In this document: positions 1 through 7,367 of the stretch, piece after piece
Position numbering within the stretch: position 1 is the stretch's first letter
Layout of the letters: each line of letters begins with the position of its first letter
Assembly (NCBI GenBank): GCA_013375335.1
Contig: JABXJZ010000042.1
Span: forward strand, 1-9,605
DNA: 9,605 nt
Source of the DNA: Desulfobacterales bacterium
GTDB lineage: Bacteria > Desulfobacterota > DSM-4660 > Desulfatiglandales > B25-G16
Direction: 5' to 3'
Position numbers and translations under genes: made by a program
The notes under the pieces: generated by a model
What the model saw: only the letters and a program-made list of their open reading frames with translations
The model's database searches: none
Told to the model about the DNA's origin: nothing

Positions 1-187
1 CACTGTAAGCACCTGCCCCACCCCACCCCCAAAGGAGATCTCGTGCTGCTCGCCTGTCTCTCTTGTTAATATCCTTTCCCTGCTCGACGAGCAAGACCCC
101 GTCAATACCCATCTTCGTAAGGACTATGGAAGCGAAGATCCCGGCCGGCCCTGCTCCAATAACGATCACATTATAATCAGCTTTCAT
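1..187 (-). CDS. FAD-dependent dehydrogenase (COG2509-like), N-terminal fragment
   Basis: Translating the reverse strand from the ATG at 187-185 gives 62 residues before the window edge, so only the N-terminus is present. Residues 5-16 form a beta strand followed by GAGPAG (residues 11-16), the dinucleotide-binding GxGxxG loop. Glu35 lies at the end of the second strand, where it usually contacts the FAD ribose. Residues 54-62 (GWGGAGAYS) match the conserved GxGGAGxxS segment I associate with the COG2509 family of FAD-dependent dehydrogenases. The start is supported by an AGAGG Shine-Dalgarno about nine bases upstream (plus-strand 197-201). The gene is divergent from everything else in the window. 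The family assignment is good; substrate and partner cannot be inferred. The Cys-rich stretch often seen between the first helix and the GGAG motif in this family seems short or absent here. Confidence 0.8.
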   Translation of the reverse strand, partial: MKADYNVIVIGAGPAGIFASIVLTKMGIDGVLLVEQGKDINKRDRRAARDLLWGWGGAGAYS

Positions 188-215
188 TGTACCTATCCTC
201 TTGAAAGGTAATATT

Positions 216-244
216 CTTTTAAATAAATGCAGATGAATTGTAAA
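216..244 (-). promoter_or_regulatory. Possible sigma70 promoter of the divergent FAD dehydrogenase
   Basis: On the minus strand TTTACA (plus 239-244) is followed after 17 bases by TAAAAG (plus 216-221). The -35 matches the consensus at five of six positions and the -10 at four of six. Transcription would start near 209, leaving a leader of about 22 bases that includes the Shine-Dalgarno. Spacing and position are right, but the region is AT-rich, so a chance match is possible. Confidence 0.35.
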
Positions 245-387
245 GGATGTCATCTATATCGCTCGATAGAATATCCGCTTGTATTATTATCTTATTGTGA
301 TAAAGAATAAGCAATAACTGAAGGCCATGGGCGGACATGGACTCTCGGTTGTCTTTTTAGGCCGGGCCCGCTGCGAGGCTTCATGTT

Positions 388-443
388 GGGTACGAAGTTT
401 GCATTACCAATCTGCTAGTTCATCGCCCGAAAAATTCGTACCC
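388..443. repeat. 9-bp perfect inverted repeat, 38-base spacer
   Basis: GGGTACGAA at 388-396 is perfectly complementary to TTCGTACCC at 435-443. Transcribed from the plus strand, this would form a 9-bp stem ending 45 bases before the ATG of the downstream gene. It is not followed by a T-tract, so it is not a standard terminator. It could be a leader hairpin or a protein-binding site. Confidence 0.5.
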
Positions 444-488
444 TTGTATGCCTTGGCGGTGCTGTGGGCTGCGGGGTTACTGAAGATT

Positions 489-845
489 ATGGCAAATAAT
501 ATAGGCGAAGTTGTATTGATCTATTATGGGGAAAAGCCCGCCTTTTTTGCCAGGATTGACTCTATCGAGCCTGATACAAAAAAGGATTGGTTCAGGGTAC
601 AGCTTCTGGTCTTGACCGTACCCCTAAGGACGATTACCTGGATATTAAGGGAGGAGTATATAAACGGCGTACCATTCACAATGGAAGGTAATTCTGTAAG
701 CATTCAGGCGGTGAATCCAGTCCCCACTGGCTCGGATTCTGAGGATACTGCGGGCAAGGGGACTGCTGAAAAGGTTCCATCGAGGGAGGGGAGGAAGATA
801 ATCCCCTTTAGAAAACTAGAAAAGGGAGGTACCAAAGGGGCTTGA
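489..845 (+). CDS. Small conserved hypothetical protein (MANNIGEVVLIYY family)
   Basis: A 118-residue protein. I recognise the N-terminal block from deltaproteobacterial genomes, where similar proteins begin MANNIGEVVLIYY and contain KKDW followed by a TWILREEYINGxPFTM-like segment; here these lie at about residues 1-14, 28-31 and 47-62. The rest is a low-complexity acidic/basic linker (about 75-105) and a short basic tail containing KIIPFRK. There is no signal peptide or membrane helix; it is probably cytoplasmic and mostly beta. The function is unknown. An upstream in-frame ATG at 327 would add 54 residues, but the conserved block starts at Met55 of that longer frame and the extension overlaps an inverted repeat, so 489 is preferred. 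The Shine-Dalgarno is weak (GCGGGG at 471-476, 12 bases upstream). The next gene has its own promoter. Confidence 0.75.
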   Translation: MANNIGEVVLIYYGEKPAFFARIDSIEPDTKKDWFRVQLLVLTVPLRTITWILREEYINGVPFTMEGNSVSIQAVNPVPTGSDSEDTAGKGTAEKVPSREGRKIIPFRKLEKGGTKGA

Positions 846-904
846 TCAGGCCGTGATTGACGTGGTAGTATTCGCAGGATTAAACAAAGATCCGTTTGTC
901 GCAC

Positions 905-932
905 GGGCAGGCAGGCGGGGGCGGCGTTGGGG
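905..932 (+). other. Clustered G-runs just upstream of the bfn promoter
   Basis: Six runs of two to five G occur within 28 bases (905-907, 910-911, 914-915, 917-921, 923-924, 929-932), ending 12 bases before the -35 hexamer at 945. The pattern permits a two-layer G-quadruplex on the plus strand. Whether it folds or matters is not shown by sequence. Confidence 0.3.
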
Positions 933-944
933 CGAAAAGTTATG

Positions 945-973
945 TTGACAAAGGGTGTTTGTTTGAGTTAAAT
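945..973 (+). promoter_or_regulatory. Sigma70-type promoter of the bifunctional nuclease gene
   Basis: A perfect -35 TTGACA at 945-950 is followed after exactly 17 bases by TTAAAT at 968-973, which matches the -10 consensus at four of six positions. Transcription would begin near 980, giving a leader of about 43 bases to the ATG at 1023. This makes the upstream in-frame ATG at 972, which lies inside the -10 box, impossible as the start from this promoter. Confidence 0.6.
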
Positions 974-1022
974 GGCATCTAGGGGTGTCTGGAATCTTAA
1001 AATAGTGGAGGGGGCGAATCTA

Positions 1023-1526
1023 ATGCTGAAACCAATGACGATATCTTCAATAAATATGGACCCGGTAACGAATAGTCCGATAATTATCTTGGAAGAGATC
1101 GAAGGGAAACAAACCTTACCTATTTGGGTAGGCCTGCTTGAGGCAACGGCGATTGCAAGCGAAATAGAGGGTGTAAGGTTTTCCAGGCCCATGACCCATG
1201 ACCTTTTGAAAGATATTATGGATAAGACAGATGTCAAGATAACCAGAATAGAGATCTGTGACCTGAAAGACAATACCTACTACGCCCTTATCCACCTAAC
1301 GAACAAGGGTGAAGCCTTGTCAATAGATTCTCGCCCGAGTGATGCCATTGCCTTGGCCCTCAGGACTAAGGCGCCCATATTTGTCTCGGAAGAGGTGCTG
1401 AAGAAATCAAAGCAGATTGAGGGGACCAGGGAAAGTGTGCCTGCGGACAAGAGCGAGCAAGGAAAGAAGTGGCAAGACATACTTGAAAAACTAAAGCCAG
1501 AGGATTTTGGCAAATACAAGATGTAA
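1023..1526 (+). CDS. Bifunctional nuclease (BFN/DUF151) domain protein
   Basis: A 167-residue protein of the DUF151/BFN family (PF02577). Family members were named for nuclease activity in plants; the bacterial role is poorly known. Diagnostic motifs are DPVTNSPIIIL (residues 13-23), LPIWVG (32-37), RPMTHDLL (55-62), DLKDNTYYA (80-88) and SRPSDAIALALR (103-114). The domain ends near residue 130, followed by a charged 35-residue tail; no UVR motif is seen. The start at 1023 is chosen because GGAGGGGG at 1007-1014 lies about eight bases upstream, homologues begin shortly before this block, and the promoter lies at 945-973. A longer frame from 972 adds 17 residues and is rejected. The protein is probably cytoplasmic. 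The gene is followed 74 bases later by a PHP gene with no terminator seen between, so read-through is possible. Confidence 0.92.
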   Translation: MLKPMTISSINMDPVTNSPIIILEEIEGKQTLPIWVGLLEATAIASEIEGVRFSRPMTHDLLKDIMDKTDVKITRIEICDLKDNTYYALIHLTNKGEALSIDSRPSDAIALALRTKAPIFVSEEVLKKSKQIEGTRESVPADKSEQGKKWQDILEKLKPEDFGKYKM

Positions 1527-1600
1527 GCGCCCAACAGCTTTGTGCACCAACGGGTCATATCTCATCCCCAGCCCAGCTAATCCCTTTATGAATTCAACCG

Positions 1601-2248
1601 ATGATAGATCTCCATGTCCATTCCCTATTCAGTGATGGCGAATTGCTTCCCTCGGAGCTCGTGAGGCGTCTCGAGGACATCGGTTACTCCTGTGTTGCCA
1701 TAACTGATCATGTTGATTCGTCAAATCTCGATTTTGTGATCCTGAGGCTCGTGGAGGCAGCAAGGGATTTGAATCAGAGCCAATCTGTGAGGGTCATCCC
1801 TGGTGTTGAGATCACCCATGTCCCACCAGGGTCAATGGAATCTTTGGTCAAGAAGGCCAGGGAATTGGGGGCAGAGATAGTTTTAGCTCACGGCGAAACC
1901 ATTGTCGAGCCGGTAGCCAAGGGGACAAACAGGGCGGCTATTCTTTCCGGTGTTGATATCTTGGCCCATCCTGGCCTCATAGCTATTGAGGACATTAAGC
2001 TGGCTGTTGAAAGAGGAATATACCTCGAGATCTCGGCTCGCCAGGGTCATAGCTTTGCGAATGGATATGTCGCAAGGTGGGCAAAAGAATTGAGGGCAAG
2101 GCTTGTTTTGAACTCAGATGCCCATTCCCCTCATGACCTCATGACACGCCAGTTTGCTCAGGTGGTAGCCCACGGGAGTGGTCTGGGAGAGAATGCCTTG
2201 GAGGAGATGCTTGGCAATTCTCGGGACCTCATAGAGAAGATCCTGTGA
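1601..2248 (+). CDS. PHP-domain metallohydrolase (histidinol-phosphatase-like)
   Basis: A 215-residue single-domain PHP protein with a full metal-binding set: His5 and His7 (HVH), Asp12, His37 (ITDH), Glu70 (GVEITH), His96 (LAHGE), His122 (LAHPG), and Asp172 and His174 (SDAH). The PHP fold usually binds three divalent metals and hydrolyses phosphoesters; polymerase-associated and histidinol-phosphatase members share it. Nothing else of histidine synthesis is nearby, so histidinol phosphate as substrate is doubtful. The start is fixed: an in-frame TGA lies at 1589-1591 and the motif begins at residue 3. No Shine-Dalgarno is visible before 1601, which is odd. It probably heads the operon that runs to 7259, or is transcribed through from the nuclease gene. 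It has no signal peptide and is expected to be cytoplasmic. Confidence 0.88.
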   Translation: MIDLHVHSLFSDGELLPSELVRRLEDIGYSCVAITDHVDSSNLDFVILRLVEAARDLNQSQSVRVIPGVEITHVPPGSMESLVKKARELGAEIVLAHGETIVEPVAKGTNRAAILSGVDILAHPGLIAIEDIKLAVERGIYLEISARQGHSFANGYVARWAKELRARLVLNSDAHSPHDLMTRQFAQVVAHGSGLGENALEEMLGNSRDLIEKIL

Positions 2249-2295
2249 GTTAGTCTCGTTGCTCGTCAGATCCAAGAAACTCAATAACCACTGGA

Positions 2296-3774
2296 ATGAA
2301 AAGCTCCGTTGTCTATAAGATCTTCGGGATTATGATAGTTCTCTTCTGGCTCCTTGTTGTGGCAGAGCTGGTAAAGAGGACTAATCTGAACAGAGGGAGT
2401 GTGGATCTTACCTCTATTGATGAGGGGATGCCCTTGGAGGATATATCAGAGCAATGGATGGAGATCCTTGTAAGAGGGCGCAAGGTTGGATACACAGTTA
2501 CCAGGGTTGAAAGGACAGAAGGGGGTTTCGATGTAGAGGAGGACATATTTCTTGCCGTCAATTTGATGGGTTCAGCAAGGGAGATCTTTAGCAAGACAAG
2601 GGCGCAGTTGGACGAGAGGTTCCTGTTAAACAGTTTTGACTTTTCCCTTTCCTCGGGCCTTTTTGAATTTAAGATCACTGGTCAGATGAAGGGGAATAAT
2701 CTTTCCCTCTCAATGGGGGGGAAGGGAAAAGAAAAGACGCAATCAATCAGGCTGCCATCAAGGCCTATGATTAGCGCAGGCATGGCGCAATTTTTTAAGT
2801 CTTGCACATTAAAGATAGGGGATTCTTTGACCTTCCCCATTTTTGATCCCATTACCATGACAGCCAATCCGAGTACTGTCAAGGTGGCAGCAAGGGAGGT
2901 CATTAAGCTTGATGGTAAATCATATGAGGCCTACCGGCTGGAGATGGACTTGTTGGGGAGGCCTTTGGTCTTCTGGCTTGATGAAGAGGGGGTATCCCTC
3001 AAGGAGAAGGGCTTTATGGGATTCACCCTTGTCAGATCAACCCCTGCCAAGGCCAAATTGGGTTTAGATAGATCAGGAGAGATCGATTTCTGTGAATTAT
3101 CAGCCATAAGAGTGGCAAAGAAACTAGAAGATCCCCGGCGGCTCTCATACCTAAAGGTCCGGTTGAATCAGGTCCCATCTTCCCTGCCTATTGATGGATC
3201 AAGACAATCCCTCAGTGGCAGGATTCTTGCAATACAGAAGGAAAGGCCGCCTTTCAAGGCCTCCTATGCCATCCCTTACAGCGGTCGTGATCGTGAATTA
3301 TTGTATTACCTAAGGCCAGAGATGTTAATTCAGTCTGAAGATAGAGAGATAATCACCTTAGCCGAACAAGTAGTGGATGACACTGCTGATCCCTTCATGG
3401 CAGTAACGTCGATCCTGGGCTGGGTTTTTGAGAGTTTAGAGAAGACACCGGTAGCATCCGTTCCAGATGCAAGAGAGATTCTTAAGTACAGAAAGGGGGA
3501 CTGTAATGAACATGCCACTCTCCTGACCGCATTATTGAGGGCAGCTGGAATCCCGGCCAGAACCGTTGTTGGCCTGGTTTATAAAGGTGGAAAATTCTAT
3601 TACCATGCCTGGAACGAGGCCTATATAAACAAGTGGGTTTCTATGGATGCTACCCTAAAACAGATGCCCGTTGATGCAACTCATATTAAGCTTCTTGATG
3701 GCGGCATTGAAAAACAGGTGCAGATTCTGGGAATGATTGGCAATCTCGAGTTTACTATTTTGGATTACAGATGA
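2296..3774 (+). CDS. Membrane-anchored transglutaminase-like domain protein
   Basis: A 492-residue protein. Residues about 7-26 are a single hydrophobic N-terminal segment (signal anchor), so the bulk should face the periplasm. Residues about 30-330 are a beta-rich region that I do not recognise by name. The C-terminal part (about 360-475) is a transglutaminase/protease-like core with a Cys-His-Asp triad: Cys403 in GDCNEH, His437 in YYHAWNEAY and Asp451 in SMDATLK. Spacing of 34 and 14 residues fits the family. In bacteria such domains often act as proteases, amidases or cross-linkers of envelope proteins; the substrate here is unknown. The gene starts 47 bases after the PHP gene and its stop overlaps the ABC ATPase start (ATGA at 3771-3774), so it is translationally coupled to an exporter. 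The Shine-Dalgarno before 2296 is poor. Confidence 0.85.
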   Translation: MKSSVVYKIFGIMIVLFWLLVVAELVKRTNLNRGSVDLTSIDEGMPLEDISEQWMEILVRGRKVGYTVTRVERTEGGFDVEEDIFLAVNLMGSAREIFSKTRAQLDERFLLNSFDFSLSSGLFEFKITGQMKGNNLSLSMGGKGKEKTQSIRLPSRPMISAGMAQFFKSCTLKIGDSLTFPIFDPITMTANPSTVKVAAREVIKLDGKSYEAYRLEMDLLGRPLVFWLDEEGVSLKEKGFMGFTLVRSTPAKAKLGLDRSGEIDFCELSAIRVAKKLEDPRRLSYLKVRLNQVPSSLPIDGSRQSLSGRILAIQKERPPFKASYAIPYSGRDRELLYYLRPEMLIQSEDREIITLAEQVVDDTADPFMAVTSILGWVFESLEKTPVASVPDAREILKYRKGDCNEHATLLTALLRAAGIPARTVVGLVYKGGKFYYHAWNEAYINKWVSMDATLKQMPVDATHIKLLDGGIEKQVQILGMIGNLEFTILDYR

Positions 3775-4502
3775 TCAGATTTGAGAACCTCACCAAGATC
3801 TACAGGGGAATAAAGGCCGTTGATGACTTGAACCTTCAGATCCCTCGGGGAACCATCTTTGGCTTCATAGGGCCAAATGGGGCTGGAAAGACGACTACAA
3901 TTAAGATGATGGCAGGCGTCTTAAGGCCAACGAAGGGCCGCATCTACATAGATGGAGTGGATATAGCCAAGGAGCCCTCTAAGGTAAAGAGGATTATCGG
4001 CTTTATCCCTGATCGGCCCTTTCTTTATGAAAAGCTCAGCGGTTTAGAGTTCCTCAGATTTAAGGCCGGTCTTTATGGGATGAAGGGAGATGGATTAGAT
4101 GAGAAGCTCTTGGGCTTACTGAACCTCTTCGAATTGACAGGATGGGCGGATGAACTTATCGAATCCTATTCGCACGGCATGAAACAGAGGCTCATTATAG
4201 CCGCATCTATGCTCCATGAACCCAAGGTTATCATTGTGGATGAGCCGATGGTGGGCCTTGATCCAAGGGGAGCCAAGCTGGTCAAGGAGATATTCGGAGA
4301 GTGGGCTGGTAAAGGGGCCACGGTGTTTCTGTCAACCCATGCGCTGGCCTTAGCTCAGGAGGTATGCCAACAGATAGCAATTGTGGATAGGGGAAGGATC
4401 GTGGCCTCTGGCTCATCCGAGGACCTACGGAGACAGGCAGGCGTTGAAGGGGATCTGGAGAGGGTGTTTCTCAAAATAACAGGAGGGGTGGCAGGCAGGT
4501 GA
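3771..4502 (+). CDS. ABC transporter ATP-binding protein
   Basis: A 243-residue ABC ATPase with motifs in the usual order: Walker A GPNGAGKTT (residues 34-42, Lys40), a Q-loop region GFIPDRP (77-83), signature YSHGMKQ (133-139), Walker B VIIVDE (153-158) with catalytic Glu158, D-loop GLDP (162-165) and switch His190 in STH. It resembles the CcmA/drug-exporter ATPases that pair with ABC-2-type permeases. Two deviations are visible: the Q-loop position carries Asp rather than Gln, and the signature is SHGMK rather than LSGGQ; both occur in this exporter subfamily. It overlaps the upstream stop by four bases and the permease start by four bases (GTGA at 4499-4502), so a 1:1 complex with the permease at the inner membrane is very likely. 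The substrate is unknown. Confidence 0.95.
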   Translation: MIRFENLTKIYRGIKAVDDLNLQIPRGTIFGFIGPNGAGKTTTIKMMAGVLRPTKGRIYIDGVDIAKEPSKVKRIIGFIPDRPFLYEKLSGLEFLRFKAGLYGMKGDGLDEKLLGLLNLFELTGWADELIESYSHGMKQRLIIAASMLHEPKVIIVDEPMVGLDPRGAKLVKEIFGEWAGKGATVFLSTHALALAQEVCQQIAIVDRGRIVASGSSEDLRRQAGVEGDLERVFLKITGGVAGR

Positions 4503-6196
4503 GGATGTTTAAGACTCTCATTTCTCCTAAGTTCCTTGGTCTTAGAAATGGTCTTAAGAGGTCCCAGGGTAAAACAAAGATAAAGATTCTAACACTGACT
4601 GGTTCAGGTATCCTGTTCTGGTTGGTCCTGTTTTTCCTTTTCTACAGGGTGCTTCTCTATTTTTCCTCCCAGGAGATAATCGGTGATATTCTTGCAAGAC
4701 ACCTCCTCGCCATGGTTCTTTTGATCTTCTTTTCCCTGTTAATCTTCAGTCATATCATAACCGCCCTTTCCAACCTTTACCTATCGCAGGATTTAGAACT
4801 ATGCCACTCATCGCCGGCAAGGCTCACAGATATATTTCTGAGCCGGTCCTTTTACACGGTAATTGATAGCTCATGGATGCTGTTTGTATTTGGCCTTCCT
4901 GTGATGATGGCCTATGGTTTTGTTTACCATGCTGGCTTTAACTATTACCTGAGCCTTATCTACGTGTCTCTTCCTCTCGTTATCATTGCCGCAGGCTCAG
5001 GCATTATGCTGATTATGGTTTTGGTGAGGTTCTTTCCTGCCCAGAGGGCTCGGGATGTCATCATGTTTCTCTCCCTTATTTTGATTGTTGTTCTCTATCT
5101 CCTTTTTCGGTTTCTCAGGCCGGAGAGACTGGTCAATCCAGACACATTTACGAGCGTGGCCCAGTATTTAGGCGCCCTAAAGGCCCCCGATTCGCCGTAT
5201 TTACCGAGCCATTGGGCAACAGATCTTCTCTGGACAAGATTGACAAACTATACGGGGAGTCAGGTATTGAACCATCTTCTCCTCTGGAGTACTGCCTCGG
5301 CAATGGTAGTAATGGCTCTCTGGATGGCAGGGCTGATATATTTCAATGGCTTTTCAAAGGCACAGGAGGCAAAAAGGAGAAGCCCTGCTGGGCGAAGGAT
5401 ACTTGAGAAGATCGTTGCACTGATAACCAGACCGTTAGGGCCAGAAATAACCTCTTTGATCGCCAAGGACATACGCACCTTTTTTCGGGATAACAGCCAA
5501 TGGTCCCAGCTCCTTCTCTTAGCTGCCCTTGTGGTTGTGTATCTCTACAATTTCAGTGTTCTCCCGCTAGAGAGGAGCCCCATAAAGTCAATCTATCTGC
5601 AGAATGCCCTATCCTTTCTGAACATAGGGTTGGCAGGGTTTGTTATCTCCGCCCTGTCTGTGAGGTTCATATTTCCGGCGGTGAGCTCTGAGGGACAGTC
5701 CTTCTGGATTATCCTTTCATCGCCTCTTTCACCAAGACGGTTTTTGTGGTCTAAATACCTTGCCTATCTCCTTCCCATGCTCATTTTGGCAGAGGTTTTG
5801 ATAACTTACACCAACTACCTTTTAGAGGTAACCCCCTTTATGATGGCCTTATCCTCAGTGACTATCTTCTTCTTGGTCTTTGGGATTGTGGCCTTGGGAG
5901 TTGGTTTAGGTGCAGTCTACCCCAATTTCCAGCATGAAAACATAGCCCAGGTGGCGACAGGCTATGGAGGGCTCATCTATATGATAACTAGTTCGGTCTT
6001 TATAGCCTCGGTCATTGTGCTGGAGGCCGGGCCTGTCTATACCATCCTTTCTGCACATTTCAAAGGAGAGGCCATTACCCACTTTCAATGGGTTTGGATA
6101 GTCAGCTCCTTTATTCTTGTCGTCTTGCTCAACATATTTGCGGTTCAAAGACCAATGGCCGCTGGATTGAAGGCAATTCGTGCTTATGAGGGCTGA
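4499..6196 (+). CDS. ABC exporter permease, large multi-spanning
   Basis: A 565-residue integral membrane protein with about 11-12 hydrophobic segments, roughly at residues 30-55, 69-90, 120-145, 148-178, 187-206, 255-283, 335-355, 367-395, 413-445, 448-478, 488-520 and 530-552. A charged cytoplasmic stretch lies at about 284-334. The segment DLELCHSSPAR (about 96-106) resembles putative ABC exporter permeases encoded beside a CcmA-like ATPase; a similar SSPLSPRR occurs near 405-412, suggesting two related halves. GTG at 4499 is preferred as start: GGAGGGG at 4482-4488 lies 10 bases upstream and the GTGA overlap couples it to the ATPase. ATG at 4505 is the alternative, two codons later. The last bases overlap the second PHP gene. 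The transported molecule is not evident. Confidence 0.88.
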   Translation: MRMFKTLISPKFLGLRNGLKRSQGKTKIKILTLTGSGILFWLVLFFLFYRVLLYFSSQEIIGDILARHLLAMVLLIFFSLLIFSHIITALSNLYLSQDLELCHSSPARLTDIFLSRSFYTVIDSSWMLFVFGLPVMMAYGFVYHAGFNYYLSLIYVSLPLVIIAAGSGIMLIMVLVRFFPAQRARDVIMFLSLILIVVLYLLFRFLRPERLVNPDTFTSVAQYLGALKAPDSPYLPSHWATDLLWTRLTNYTGSQVLNHLLLWSTASAMVVMALWMAGLIYFNGFSKAQEAKRRSPAGRRILEKIVALITRPLGPEITSLIAKDIRTFFRDNSQWSQLLLLAALVVVYLYNFSVLPLERSPIKSIYLQNALSFLNIGLAGFVISALSVRFIFPAVSSEGQSFWIILSSPLSPRRFLWSKYLAYLLPMLILAEVLITYTNYLLEVTPFMMALSSVTIFFLVFGIVALGVGLGAVYPNFQHENIAQVATGYGGLIYMITSSVFIASVIVLEAGPVYTILSAHFKGEAITHFQWVWIVSSFILVVLLNIFAVQRPMAAGLKAIRAYEG

Positions 6197-7259
6197 ATTG
6201 GCGACCGCGTCCCCCTTTGAATATGTAGGTAATCTCCACATCCATACAACCCACTCTGATGGAGGTGGGAGCACCAAGGAGATTGCTGCAGTAGCAAGAA
6301 CGGTAGGTCTTGATTTTGTAGCCCTCAATGACCACTCATATCTAGCCCAGCTTCATCTTGAGGAAGAAGGGTATTATAGGGGTATCCTTGTCTTGGTTGG
6401 CTCTGAGATCGGCACCCGGTCTCACCACTACCTTGCCTATGATATCAAGAGTCAGGTAGATGGTGAGGGCTACTCTCCTCAGGAGCTCATAGATGCCGTA
6501 AGTACTCAGGGCGGGTTTGGATTCCTGGCTCATCCCTTTGAAAAGGGGATGCATTTTCTTGAGAAGGGTGTGGCCTATACCTGGAATGACTGGTCAGTGA
6601 AGGGATATACAGGCATCTGTATCTGGAACTTTTCCTCCAGGTGGAAGGAAAATGTGAAGTCATTCTGGCATGGGGCTTTCCATCTCATCTTCAAGACGTA
6701 CACCTTAAGAGGTCCAAGTCAAGAGACGTTGGCCACATGGGACAGGGTATGCTCCAAAAGGCGAGTGGTCGCCATAGGGGGATCGGATGCACACGGAGCA
6801 CCTATGAAGATGGGATTCCTTGAGCTTACACCCCTTTCATACAGGTATCTCTTGAGAACTATAAGTACGCATGCCCTAACGACCGCACCGCTTACGGGGG
6901 ATTTAAGAAGGGATAAAGGGATCATCTATCATTCACTCAGGGAGGGTAATTGCTTTATAGCCCATGACGGACTCTGCCCTGCAAAGGGGTTCAGGTTCTC
7001 ATTTAACAGGGAAAAGGGCAAACGGAGGCTTTTGATGGGGCAGGAGGGTAGATTCAGCCCCGGCGTATTGGAGGTCAGGCTTCCAAGACGTGGGCTCATA
7101 AGAGTTATCAAGGATGGCTCTCCCTTTAAGAGAGCACACGGCAGTGGGCTATCTATAAAGATAGATGAAGGAGGTGTCTACAGGGTGGAGGTCTCACGAA
7201 GAACGGTCCTATTTGGCTGGAGGCCGTGGATCTTTTCTAATCCCATTTATCTTCGGTAG
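6180..7259 (+). CDS. PHP-domain metallohydrolase (CehA/McbA-like)
   Basis: A 359-residue protein whose first two thirds form a PHP domain: His20 and His22 (NLHIHTTHSDGG), Asp27, His52 (LNDH), Glu76 (VGSEIG), His82/83, His118 (LAHPFE), and Asp203 and His205 (GGSDAHG). The long insertion between His118 and Asp203 contains WNDW and IWNFSS, typical of the CehA/McbA-like branch rather than histidinol phosphatase. The C-terminal 120 residues look beta-rich. Start choice is uncertain: GTG at 6180 has GAAGG (6169-6173) six bases upstream; ATG at 6186 is in frame with 12-base spacing. Either start lies inside the permease gene, so translation is coupled. It differs clearly from the PHP protein at 1601 and is not a simple duplicate. 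The activity is probably phosphoesterase-like; the substrate is unknown. Confidence 0.87.
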   Translation: MLMRAELATASPFEYVGNLHIHTTHSDGGGSTKEIAAVARTVGLDFVALNDHSYLAQLHLEEEGYYRGILVLVGSEIGTRSHHYLAYDIKSQVDGEGYSPQELIDAVSTQGGFGFLAHPFEKGMHFLEKGVAYTWNDWSVKGYTGICIWNFSSRWKENVKSFWHGAFHLIFKTYTLRGPSQETLATWDRVCSKRRVVAIGGSDAHGAPMKMGFLELTPLSYRYLLRTISTHALTTAPLTGDLRRDKGIIYHSLREGNCFIAHDGLCPAKGFRFSFNREKGKRRLLMGQEGRFSPGVLEVRLPRRGLIRVIKDGSPFKRAHGSGLSIKIDEGGVYRVEVSRRTVLFGWRPWIFSNPIYLR

Positions 7260-7367
7260 GGGACAGAGCAAGAGGTGCCCGCACAATGAGGTGTGTTGTA
7301 GAGATGAACACGTTGAAAAAAATTAGCGGAACAAGGCTAATGCAGAGACAAAATCTTGATTAGGGTG

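Larger units (their letters stand above)
188..488. other. Divergent intergenic region, no gene supported
   Basis: This stretch separates the minus-strand dehydrogenase from the plus-strand small hypothetical protein. The left half (about 195-315) is AT-rich and promoter-like. The right half is more GC-rich, and an ATG-started reading frame runs through it from 327 into the hypothetical gene. I treat that extension as non-coding: its residues look unlike a folded protein and it covers an inverted repeat (388-443). No convincing plus-strand promoter was found. A weak candidate is TTGTAT at 279-284 with an A-rich -10-like stretch around 301-308. Confidence 0.5.

Noticed and set aside
327..488. 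54-residue N-terminal extension of the small hypothetical protein from ATG 327
   Set aside because: The recognisable conserved block begins at the ATG at 489. The extension has unusual composition and overlaps a 9-bp inverted repeat, so it is more likely leader sequence.
5906..6335. Minus-strand open frames opposite the permease/PHP junction
   Set aside because: They lie antisense to well-supported genes, contain no recognisable motif and have no ribosome-binding site; they are shadows.
1601..7259. The two PHP genes as a tandem duplication
   Set aside because: They differ in length, insertions and motif context (HVHSLFSDGE versus HIHTTHSDGG, SDAHSPHD versus SDAHGAP). They are distant members of one superfamily, not recent copies.
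7260..7367. Terminator after the second PHP gene
   Set aside because: Only weak stems without T-tracts are present; the end of the upstream operon is not marked by an intrinsic terminator that I can see.
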